A stretch of 5,468 bases of DNA, taken from contig JAJRVC010000541.1 in NCBI GenBank assembly GCA_024277475.1, forward strand, positions 1 to 5,468, read 5' to 3'. Both the position numbers and the translations under genes were made by a program. Below the pieces are notes generated by a model. That model did no database searches. It saw only the letters and a program-made list of their open reading frames with translations, and was not told the origin of the DNA. Shown here in pieces: positions 1-5,468 of this stretch (positions within the stretch are counted from its first letter, which is position 1; each line of letters opens with the position of its first letter). Origin of the DNA: Deltaproteobacteria bacterium. GTDB taxonomy: Bacteria > Desulfobacterota > Desulfobacteria > Desulfobacterales > JAFDCJ01.

Positions 1-266
1 CCGAAAGGGGGATTTTTGCTCTGATCCTTAATTAGGTCCTGCTTTTCGATGCATGGAAACCTGGCGATATCTTCTATCGTTTTGAAATCTTCCGGTTTCA
101 CTTTTACATTGTCAAAAAGATCCCGATAAAATTTGCTTTTATAATAAGCTGTTTCCAAACAATCTTTTGTTTTTTCAAATTGCAGTTTCTTCATGTCCTC
201 TCCGGACATGGTCTCAACCTCTTTTGAAAAATAGTGATTCTTATTCGATATATGCTTTCTCTCCAT
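1..266 (-). CDS. Phenylacetate-CoA ligase-like (PaaK-type, adenylate-forming) protein, 5' part only
   Basis: This is the N-terminal 88 codons of a gene whose remainder lies beyond the left edge. The translation begins MERKHISNKNHYFSKEVETM and continues with a Y-F-x(n)-E-x-x-T-M-S opening, an L-Q-x-x-K-x(n)-A-Y-Y-x-S-x-F-Y-R helix and a T-I-E-D-I-A-R-F-P-x-I-E-K-Q-D-L segment. That succession is characteristic of the start of phenylacetate-CoA ligases and related AMP-forming enzymes. The family turns a carboxylic acid, often aromatic, into its CoA thioester using ATP in the cytoplasm. The start is well fixed: an in-frame TGA sits immediately before the ATG, and a purine-rich GGAGG lies 8 nt upstream (275-279). 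The ATP-binding and catalytic motifs fall outside the window, so substrate and activity cannot be judged. The gene lies 117 bp downstream of the molybdoenzyme gene on the same strand with no visible terminator between them, so co-transcription is likely. A related CoA-transfer or adenylating enzyme remains possible. Confidence 0.82.
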   Translation of the reverse strand, partial: MERKHISNKNHYFSKEVETMSGEDMKKLQFEKTKDCLETAYYKSKFYRDLFDNVKVKPEDFKTIEDIARFPCIEKQDLIKDQSKNPPF

Positions 267-383
267 TCAAGCCCCCTCCCTTACATGTAAAACACATACC
301 CTTTCCTTAAAAGCCATCTTCGGTCAAAAACCTGGTATATGTAATATTTACCATGCCAAAAGCGCTGGCTGATGTGTGGCCTG

Positions 384-2585
384 TTAGGCATCTCCATCTT
401 TATAAACCTTGCACAGAAACGCTCGCAGGGGCCACCCGCCGCTGATCGGGTTACAGACATCAGGGTCATCATCCGTCAATACATTGATGTTAGACTTCCA
501 GACCCCGTGAAGGGAAGGTTCAGCACCATCTTCTTCAGGAAACCACCACCCGTGCTGCGCATGGACCACGCGGGGATCCATGCCGTCAAAAATTTTACAT
601 TTCTGCTTGGTCCTGCCCCTGGGTGATTCAATCCATACCCAATCTCCATCTTCAATGCCCAGTTCTTTGGCTGGTTGCGGATGAATCTGCATGATGGGGT
701 CCGGATGCATTTTGCGCATGGATTTCACCTGACGGTGCTCCGAGTGATAATAGGGCTGATGGCGCCCCCCGGTGATCAGGATAAAGGGAAACTCCTTTGC
801 CAGTTCGGGACGGCTAAAGGGGCTTTCGGGCGGCTCGTGAAACTGAGGCAGCGGATCATAGTCTAACGCTTTAAAGATCTTGGAATAAAGCTCGATCTTG
901 CCTGTGGAAGTTCCAAAGCCGTCTTTTTGGTAACGCTTATACTCTTTGGGTGATGAGAGCATGCCACCTTGATCCATGAATTCTCGAAACGTGATACCGA
1001 TGGGGTTCAACCGATAATCATAATGGTCTTCAAGGGTTTCCCACGGCCAGTCGTCCTTCTGGCCCAGCTGCAGCGCCAGTCCGCGCCAGACATCATAGTC
1101 GTCTCGTCGGTCATATTGTCCGCTTACGGTCTTAGGCATGGCGCGTTCACTACCCATAATTCCCGAATAGGACCAGAGCCATGGCCTTTCAAGATAGGTG
1201 GTAGCCGGTAGCACATAGTCGGCCAGTTGAGCACTAGGTGTCATAAAAAAATCGACTACAATATAAAGATCAAGGCTCTTAAGAGCCTCGTACACGAGCT
1301 TGGTGTTGGGTGCTGTGACCATGGGATTGCTGGAAAGAGTAACCATGCCCCTTACCGAATAAGGCTGGCCGCTGAGGATTGCGCGATAGATGGTAGGCCC
1401 GTGGGCAAAGACTTCATACGAACTTCGGGCAAAGGCTTCATTTCCATATACGCGTTTCACCTGCTGCTGAGTTAGGTCAAAGCCTCTGTGGGCCATGAGC
1501 CGAAAACGATCAAGACCCAGGGTTTTGTTCTTTTGTTTTTCGGAAATTCTGTCATGGGCGGCAACTTCCTGCTCGTGGATAACTCCGGGATAGGGATTTG
1601 TAAATATATCACCCCCTTTTTCTTCAATGTTGCCGCAAATAGCGGCTAACGCGAAAAAGGCGTGTAGAGCTTCAATGGAGTTTGTCAAATGCTCTAACCC
1701 CATTCCGTGATTGGTGACACCGGGCTTCAGCGTTGAATACCACTCTGCGGCCTGACAAATCTTTTCCGCCGGGATCCAGGTGAGGGTTGAAACCTTTTCA
1801 AGGGGGTATTGCGCAACCCGCTCTTTAAGCTCATCAAAACCATGACACCAGTTTTGCACAAAATCTTTATCGTATAATCCTTCTGCAATGATGTGATTTA
1901 TCATGCCGAGTGCGAGGGCTGTGTCAGTGCCGGGGCGAATTTGGAGCCACAAATCCGCTTGCTTTACAGAATCCATTTTTCGCGGATCGATGACAATTAT
2001 TTTGGCGCCATTTTCTTTGCGGGCCTTTTTGGCGGCTTGCCAGAATACGTCCCAGTAACGAGGCCCACCGCCACCCCACAGCAGCACACAACCCGTATTG
2101 GCCCGCACCACGGGGAAAACTCGCCAACCATAGAGGACATGACTCATCACACAAAAAGGTCCGTAGCAGATCTGGCCGGCACCGGTGTGGTTGGGAGAGC
2201 CCAGGATATTAAAAAATCGCTGTCTGATTTCATCGTGGGTCCTTCCGGTGCCGCTGGTGGTTGCAATGGCTTCAGGGCCATGTTGATTAATGATTGCTTT
2301 CATGCGATCACCGATCTCACCGAAGGCATCATCCCATGATATTTCCTGCCATCGGTTTTCCCCTCGCCCGCCCACTCGTTTCAGGGGATAGTTCAGCCTA
2401 CCGGGATGATTAAAGTACTCGATTACATTCCTGCGGCGAGGACAGCCCTTGGTGATCGAGTAGGAGGATTTGGTTCCCGGAAAATCTTCGTCCGGTTCAA
2501 CAGAGATGAGTCGATCGTTATCTACCCTAACAGACAGTCTGCAGGCATTGTGACATTGAATACAAACAACTTTTCTGATTTCCAT
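384..2585 (-). CDS. Molybdopterin (Mo/W-bis-MGD) enzyme, acetylene-hydratase-like branch of the DMSO reductase superfamily
   Basis: This encodes a 733-residue cytoplasmic enzyme with no Tat or Sec signal. Cys8, Cys11, Cys15 and Cys48 form the N-terminal [4Fe-4S] motif (C-x2-C-x3-C ... G-C-P-R-R-R). The molybdopterin oxidoreductase core follows, with typical segments H-P-x-R-L-x-Y-P-L-K-R-V-G, a W-x-x-I-S-W-D-x-A stretch and an I-V-I-D-P-R-K segment. Cys140, in G-A-G-Q-I-C-Y-G, is at the position of the metal-ligand cysteine (Cys141 of Pelobacter acetylene hydratase). The molybdopterin-dinucleotide-binding domain spans about residues 600-733 and ends in a D-D-D-P-D-V-C-N-P-I-S-G-G-W-P-L-R motif. 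Length (acetylene hydratase is about 730) and architecture agree, but residue 12 is His where that enzyme has its catalytic Asp13. The reaction and substrate are therefore unknown, and the family also contains reductases, dehydrogenases and hydroxylases. I chose the ATG at 2585, which has an AGGCGG ribosome site 5 nt upstream. A TTG at 2639 would add 18 residues ahead of the cluster motif and has no such support. It is probably co-transcribed with the CoA-ligase gene. Confidence 0.9.
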   Translation of the reverse strand: MEIRKVVCIQCHNACRLSVRVDNDRLISVEPDEDFPGTKSSYSITKGCPRRRNVIEYFNHPGRLNYPLKRVGGRGENRWQEISWDDAFGEIGDRMKAIINQHGPEAIATTSGTGRTHDEIRQRFFNILGSPNHTGAGQICYGPFCVMSHVLYGWRVFPVVRANTGCVLLWGGGGPRYWDVFWQAAKKARKENGAKIIVIDPRKMDSVKQADLWLQIRPGTDTALALGMINHIIAEGLYDKDFVQNWCHGFDELKERVAQYPLEKVSTLTWIPAEKICQAAEWYSTLKPGVTNHGMGLEHLTNSIEALHAFFALAAICGNIEEKGGDIFTNPYPGVIHEQEVAAHDRISEKQKNKTLGLDRFRLMAHRGFDLTQQQVKRVYGNEAFARSSYEVFAHGPTIYRAILSGQPYSVRGMVTLSSNPMVTAPNTKLVYEALKSLDLYIVVDFFMTPSAQLADYVLPATTYLERPWLWSYSGIMGSERAMPKTVSGQYDRRDDYDVWRGLALQLGQKDDWPWETLEDHYDYRLNPIGITFREFMDQGGMLSSPKEYKRYQKDGFGTSTGKIELYSKIFKALDYDPLPQFHEPPESPFSRPELAKEFPFILITGGRHQPYYHSEHRQVKSMRKMHPDPIMQIHPQPAKELGIEDGDWVWIESPRGRTKQKCKIFDGMDPRVVHAQHGWWFPEEDGAEPSLHGVWKSNINVLTDDDPDVCNPISGGWPLRAFLCKVYKDGDA

Positions 2586-2590
2586 GGTTT

Positions 2591-2596
2591 CCGCCT
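2591..2596 (-). promoter_or_regulatory. Ribosome binding site that fixes the molybdoenzyme start
   Basis: On the minus strand, AGGCGG lies 5 nt before the ATG at 2585, one base away from the ideal AGGAGG. It favours the ATG start over the in-frame TTG at 2639, and it places the first cluster cysteine at residue 8, where this family normally has it. Confidence 0.7.
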
Positions 2597-2630
2597 TAAC
2601 AAAGAATTGTATAGAGCGTTTCACATTATC

Positions 2631-2658
2631 TTTAGACAAAAAAGTCGATGGGGGTCAA
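2631..2658 (-). promoter_or_regulatory. Possible promoter of the molybdoenzyme-ligase operon
   Basis: On the minus strand, TTGACC (2658-2653) resembles a -35 hexamer and TCTAAA (2636-2631) a weak -10, with 16 bp between them. The -10 matches the consensus at only four of six positions, which would suit a promoter that needs an activator. No sigma-54-type GG/GC pair is visible in the same intergenic region. The call is based on hexamer similarity and on its position just downstream of the paired direct repeats. Confidence 0.35.
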
Positions 2659-2664
2659 TTGGGG

Positions 2665-2699
2665 AATCCCTGATTTACTGCTTCGCAATCCCTGAATTA
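2665..2699 (-). promoter_or_regulatory. Pair of 13-bp direct repeats, 22 bp apart: candidate response-regulator operator
   Basis: Two copies of TAAWTCAGGGATT (minus-strand reading) occupy 2665-2677 and 2687-2699. They are identical at 12 of 13 positions, and the 22-bp phase is close to two helical turns, so both copies face the same side of the DNA. The nearer copy ends 6 nt upstream of the possible -35 hexamer. If the promoter call is right, the sites would be centred near -47 and -69, the usual place for an activator. The region lies directly between the NarL-type regulator gene and the molybdoenzyme gene, which makes that regulator the obvious candidate ligand. The repeat and its phasing are seen directly; binding is inferred. 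Confidence 0.5.
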
Positions 2700-2748
2700 T
2701 TGAAAGGAAAAGGATGAGATCTAAAAAAGTTAGGATAATTATGAGGGG

Positions 2749-3402
2749 TCAGATTTCTAAAGAGGTCAGTCCCTCTCTAAGAGCATATTTGGTTAGTTCT
2801 GCAATACTATGAATATTTAACTTTTCCATTATACGCCTTCGGTGGCTTTCAATGGTTTTAATACTGACGTGCAGCGATCCGGCTATCTGTTTTGTTGATT
2901 TCCCCTCGGCCAGTAGCTGCAGCACTTCACGTTCCCTGTCCGTCAGGTCGACGTAAGCAGATGAGGATTTCACCGATGATTTAAGAATATAATCCCTGAT
3001 CACGATGTCTGTTATTTCGGGACTTAAATAAATTCGATTGGAGATTACACTTTGAATAGCGCGGGCAAGTTCTTCGAAGGCACAATCTTTCAGAAGATAG
3101 CCTGAAGCACCTGCCTCAAGCATCCCTGTCACGAATCTTCTGTCTGAATGCATCGAAAGCGCAATGAGCTTGATGTGGGGCTGCCCTTTATGAATCTGTC
3201 GAGTCGCCTCAATGCCATTTAGGTCTGCCATCGTAACGTCCATGATGACCACATCCGGAACCAATTTCAGGGCTAAATGCACTGCATTTCGACCGTTTTC
3301 CGCCTCGCCTACCACCACCATACCAGACTGTTTTTCAACCAGCGTGCGAAGACCGTCTCGAACAATCTTGTGGTCGTCAACTATCAGGATTTTAGTTATC
3401 AT
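2749..3402 (-). CDS. NarL/FixJ (LuxR-type) two-component response regulator
   Basis: This 217-residue protein is of normal length for the family. The receiver domain covers about residues 3-120: the acidic pair Asp9/Asp10, the phospho-acceptor Asp55 in V-V-I-M-D-V, the switch residue Ser83 in I-A-L-S-M-H and the conserved Lys105 in G-Y-L-L-K-D are all present, so it should be phosphorylated normally. A short linker rich in Ser and Lys (about 138-150) leads to a LuxR-type helix-turn-helix at about 153-217. That domain contains L-T-x-R-E-R-E-V-L-x-L-L-A-E-G and the recognition helix region K-T-I-E-S-H-R-R-R-I-M-E-K-L. The ATG has an AAGGA site 6 nt upstream. The gene starts 20 bp after the kinase stop codon, so the two form an operon and a cognate pair. 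The product is expected to bind DNA as a dimer, and the phased repeats downstream of its own gene are a plausible target. Confidence 0.95.
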   Translation of the reverse strand: MITKILIVDDHKIVRDGLRTLVEKQSGMVVVGEAENGRNAVHLALKLVPDVVIMDVTMADLNGIEATRQIHKGQPHIKLIALSMHSDRRFVTGMLEAGASGYLLKDCAFEELARAIQSVISNRIYLSPEITDIVIRDYILKSSVKSSSAYVDLTDREREVLQLLAEGKSTKQIAGSLHVSIKTIESHRRRIMEKLNIHSIAELTKYALREGLTSLEI

Positions 3403-3422
3403 TTTTGTTCCTTATTTTTGCT

Positions 3423-4496
3423 CTATTGCGTTTTCAATGGTGCTGAAACCATAGCGCAGGTTCCGCGATCAGGGCTGGAATCTAATTCAAAGTGACCCCC
3501 TATGTGATCGAGACGTTCAGATATACTAAAAAGGCCGAAGCCTGTTTTTTGGCCTATTTGTGACTTGTGTCCATGGATCTTAAATCCCACACCATCATCT
3601 TCAATGACAATTCGGATGATATCATTATCTTTTCTTATAGTTACCCGTGCGTTTCGTGCATGAGAATGCTTCACGACATTAAACAACAACTCCTGGACCA
3701 CTTTGAATAGAAGCACCCTTACGTCTTCATCCAAAGGCTTGGGGTGACTGTCATCCTCAAATTGAGTTTCAATTGCGTACTGTTTCTGAATTCGTTCTGT
3801 AAACCATTCGACTGCTGCCACCAATCCCAATTCATAAAGGATTGGAGGGCTAAGCTCTACAGTTAATGATCTCGTATGGCGAATTGTGTGCTCAACCAAA
3901 TCCCTGATTTCATCTAATTCCTTCACTATACTGGATGAGGATGTCAATTCCATCAAGGCCCCCAACTTTATTTTTGCAATTGCGAGTGTCTGACCAATAC
4001 GATCATGCAACTCGGCCGCTATGCGTCGTCGTTCGCGTTCTTCGGTCAATGATAGTTCGGAAGCCATAGATTTGAGTTTGCCCTGATAAGTTATGAGCTT
4101 TTTCTCTGCCAGTTTTCGAGGTGTAATGTCAGTCATCGCTCCGAAACCGCCTCTAAAATTCCCGGCATCGTCAAAGAGCGGGGCTGCTGACATTATTGTG
4201 TATAGTTTCTTTCCATTCTTCCTCAACCAGATAAGCTCATAGGTTGACCGGGTCCCCCTTTTTCGCTTTTTAAGCTGTTTGGATAGTGTAGCAAGATCGG
4301 CGTGATCGACGAAATCATCAATTTGTCGGCCAATGAGTTCTTCGCGCGTGTAACCAAGCATCTCGCAAAACTTGTCATTCACATAAGTGAATAATGTATT
4401 TTCATCTCTTATGGTAAAGCCTTCATTCATCGTTTTAAGCAGCCTGCGGTACCATTCCTCACTATCCTGTAATCTTACGTTTCGATCTGTATCCAT
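3423..4496 (-). CDS. Soluble PAS-domain sensor histidine kinase (HisKA_3/NarX-DegS type)
   Basis: From the ATG at 4496 this is 357 residues. One PAS domain with its C-terminal PAC segment spans about 13-129 (N-E-G-F-T-I-R-D ... F-C-E-M-L-G-Y-T-R-E-E-L-I-G ... G-G-F-G-A-M-T-D-I-T). A short coiled-coil-like linker follows. The HisKA_3 dimerisation box E-E-R-E-R-R-R-I-A-A-E-L-H-D carries the phospho-acceptor His164. The HATPase domain has its N-box Asn273 (Q-E-L-L-F-N-V-V-K-H), a D-D-G-V-G-F box at 300-305 and a G-F-G-L box at 319-322. No membrane segments are seen, so the signal is probably intracellular (a ligand, redox state or cofactor bound by PAS). No cofactor-binding residue can be assigned. 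The start is uncertain: a TTG at 4544 gives 16 more residues, and neither start has a clear ribosome site. The partner is the regulator encoded 20 bp downstream. Confidence 0.93.
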   Translation of the reverse strand: MDTDRNVRLQDSEEWYRRLLKTMNEGFTIRDENTLFTYVNDKFCEMLGYTREELIGRQIDDFVDHADLATLSKQLKKRKRGTRSTYELIWLRKNGKKLYTIMSAAPLFDDAGNFRGGFGAMTDITPRKLAEKKLITYQGKLKSMASELSLTEERERRRIAAELHDRIGQTLAIAKIKLGALMELTSSSSIVKELDEIRDLVEHTIRHTRSLTVELSPPILYELGLVAAVEWFTERIQKQYAIETQFEDDSHPKPLDEDVRVLLFKVVQELLFNVVKHSHARNARVTIRKDNDIIRIVIEDDGVGFKIHGHKSQIGQKTGFGLFSISERLDHIGGHFELDSSPDRGTCAMVSAPLKTQ

Positions 4497-4601
4497 AAGT
4501 ATCGGTTGCCCCGGTTCTTCCAACTCGGTGTGTGAGGTGTTCAATCGCGCTTTTAAATGAAGTTATCTAACGAATCGCTGATCTTCACTTATCTATTTTC
4601 T

Positions 4602-5237
4602 TTAACAAAATCCTCCCCCTTTCGGGCACGCCGCCTCACCTGCTACAGTAACCGGCTGTGTCAACAATTGCAGCGGATCAATCAGCGTCAACGCCGATGA
4701 TGTGGTGATGTGGCGCCAATGGAGTCGATCGTGGGGTACAGCCATAGATGCCAGGCCCACAGAGAGGTGCAGGTGAGGCAACATACCGCGTTTTGATCCA
4801 CTCACAGCGGAGAGGAAGGCAATGGGTTCGCCCTCCTTAACTGACCACCCCGGGGCGAGCCCTTCAGCCGGTCGGGTGTGTCCGAAAAAGGTATAACAAC
4901 AGATACCGCTCTCACCACCAAGGTCCCGGTGTTCCATGATGATTGTTTGGCCAAGAAAATCGTTGATCACCCCCACCACAACACCGTCATAGATGGCAGG
5001 GATTTTCGTGTTTTCGTCAAGCGTGCAGACCTGTTTTCGGCGATTTTGGTACAGGCAGATGTCCAACCCCTCGTGAGGGCGGGTGCGTGCTGCCAGGTTA
5101 GCCCACCATTCGGACGTAGCCTCAAACAACATGCCGGGGTAAAACAGCCAGCGCTCAAATTGCTGCCGGCCCAGCCCGTTTTCTCGGATCAGGCAATCGC
5201 CGAAGCCCGATGGAGGTAATGTGGTCAATTCGTCCAT
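4602..5237 (-). CDS. M23-family (LytM/lysostaphin-like) metallopeptidase domain protein lacking an export signal
   Basis: This encodes 211 residues. The H-x3-D metal site is His55/Asp59 (P-H-E-G-L-D), His120 lies in F-F-G-H-T, and the H-x-H pair is His155/His157 (L-P-H-L-H-L-S). This is the complete zinc and catalytic set of M23 peptidases, which normally cut peptide bridges in peptidoglycan. Glycine-rich beta-strand segments typical of the fold lie between these motifs (P-A-I-Y-D-G-V-V-V-G-V, V-K-E-G-E-P-I-A-F). Unlike most relatives it has no signal peptide or membrane anchor and no SH3 or LysM wall-binding domain. It also has seven cysteines, including an adjacent pair at 113-114 and a C-terminal Cys211. 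A cytoplasmic or non-wall substrate is therefore possible. The ATG has an AGGAG ribosome site 9 nt upstream (5247-5251). The gene is visibly richer in G+C than the kinase gene 105 bp downstream and may be a separate transcription unit or of different origin. Confidence 0.82.
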   Translation of the reverse strand: MDELTTLPPSGFGDCLIRENGLGRQQFERWLFYPGMLFEATSEWWANLAARTRPHEGLDICLYQNRRKQVCTLDENTKIPAIYDGVVVGVINDFLGQTIIMEHRDLGGESGICCYTFFGHTRPAEGLAPGWSVKEGEPIAFLSAVSGSKRGMLPHLHLSVGLASMAVPHDRLHWRHITTSSALTLIDPLQLLTQPVTVAGEAACPKGGGFC

Positions 5238-5314
5238 GTTCCGATTCTCCTGGCGGCCGTGAAACTGCTCCAGGCCGGTGCACCCAGCAGTCCATCATCC
5301 CCTGTGATGTGGCC

Positions 5315-5330
5315 GGTGAATGCATTCACC
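5315..5330. promoter_or_regulatory. Perfect 16-bp palindrome, candidate operator upstream of the M23 gene
   Basis: GGTGAATGCATTCACC is a perfect palindrome lying 78-93 bp before the peptidase start codon. Its left edge is part of an octamer GGCCGGTG (5311-5318) that recurs at 5273-5280, where it runs into a second, shorter palindrome GGTGCACC (5277-5284). The size and symmetry suit a dimeric repressor such as a TetR- or GntR-type protein. No regulator gene of that kind is in the window and no -35/-10 pair is clear nearby, so only the symmetry is certain. Confidence 0.4.
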
Positions 5331-5358
5331 CCCCCCCTTCATTAACCTTAACGTTGCA

Positions 5359-5454
5359 AAAGCCGGAGGGCTTCAGAGCCAAGGCGTCAAGGGTGAAGTT
5401 GTAGTCGTTTACCTCGAATCCTTGACAACACAGGATCTGGAGTCCTCCGGCTTT
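5359..5454. repeat. Long imperfect inverted repeat (hairpin element), possibly a dispersed repeat or structured RNA
   Basis: The arm at 5359-5380 pairs with 5433-5454 over 22 positions. The outer 11 are perfect Watson-Crick pairs (AAAGCCGGAGG with CCTCCGGCTTT), then there are two G-U wobbles and one mismatch if read as plus-strand RNA. A small internal loop of 5 and 6 nt follows, then a perfect 7-bp inner stem (5386-5392 with 5420-5426) closing a 27-nt loop. Read on the minus strand, the two wobbles become A-C mismatches, so the plus-strand fold is stronger. On the minus strand the stem is followed by only TTTT, which makes it a poor but possible terminator for an unseen upstream gene. An open minus-strand frame without a start crosses it (5466 to a stop at 5326) and matches nothing I recognise. 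It does not fit an integron attC site well, because the outer flanks are not complementary. Confidence 0.6.
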
Positions 5455-5468
5455 CCCGAAGGGTAAAC

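Noticed and set aside
267..317. A 16-codon frame (MAFKERVCVLHVREGA) ending in TGA directly against the ATG of the ligase gene
   Set aside because: It could be a coupled leader peptide, but it has no good ribosome site and is too short to distinguish from chance; the TGA mainly serves to fix the ligase start.
281..472. 63-codon minus-strand frame overlapping the 3' end of the molybdoenzyme gene
   Set aside because: Its first half is an out-of-frame reading of the molybdoenzyme C-terminus, and its composition resembles no protein family.
1893..2339. 148-codon plus-strand open frame
   Set aside because: It lies entirely antisense to the conserved core of the molybdoenzyme, whose motifs are unmistakable, and it has no recognisable domain.
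384..2585. Annotating the enzyme as acetylene hydratase or formate dehydrogenase
   Set aside because: The catalytic Asp of acetylene hydratase is replaced by His, and the subunits and Sec/Cys-His pattern expected of formate dehydrogenase are not seen.
2586..2748. Sigma-54 promoter upstream of the molybdoenzyme gene
   Set aside because: No TGGC-N(7-8)-TTGC-type -24/-12 pair was found on the minus strand.
5359..5454. Hairpin as an integron attC site
   Set aside because: The length fits, but complementary GTT/AAC core sites are not found at the outer ends of the stem.
5326..5466. Minus-strand open frame without a start codon crossing the hairpin
   Set aside because: It has no start within the window, the sequence is dominated by the inverted repeat, and the stop is reached only through a 9-G run. 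It may be the tail of an unseen gene but cannot be supported.

Overview
This 5.5 kb window is compact bacterial DNA in which every supported gene lies on the minus strand. The gene types suggest a strictly anaerobic bacterium, most likely a Desulfobacterota (sulfate-reducer-like) lineage. The basis is a cytoplasmic molybdenum/tungsten enzyme of the acetylene-hydratase type beside a phenylacetate-CoA-ligase-type enzyme, controlled by a soluble PAS kinase and a NarL-type regulator. The taxonomic placement is inference, since no marker gene is present.

Layout, read in the direction of transcription (right to left). Positions 5468-5238 hold no recognised gene. They contain a long near-perfect hairpin (5359-5454), a 9-C run and a perfect 16-bp palindrome (5315-5330) about 80 bp ahead of the next gene. 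Positions 5237-4602 encode an M23-family metallopeptidase-like protein with all the metal and catalytic histidines but no export signal. Positions 4496 (or 4544) to 3423 encode a cytoplasmic PAS-sensor histidine kinase, followed after about 20 bp by its NarL/FixJ-type response regulator (3402-2749). A 163-bp intergenic region follows, with a pair of 13-bp direct repeats exactly 22 bp apart just upstream of a possible promoter. Positions 2585-384 encode a 733-residue molybdopterin enzyme with one [4Fe-4S] cluster. Positions 266-1 hold the first 88 codons of a phenylacetate-CoA-ligase-like protein that runs off the left edge.

A working model: the soluble kinase senses an intracellular cue and phosphorylates the regulator, which binds the 22-bp-phased repeats and activates the molybdoenzyme and CoA-ligase genes. 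The molybdoenzyme would modify an unknown substrate, and the ligase would convert the product (or a related carboxylic acid) to a CoA thioester. The molybdoenzyme matches acetylene hydratase in length, cluster layout and metal-ligand cysteine, but has His where that enzyme has its catalytic Asp, so it probably does a different reaction. The peptidase gene looks like a separate unit: it is visibly richer in G+C and has its own possible operator.
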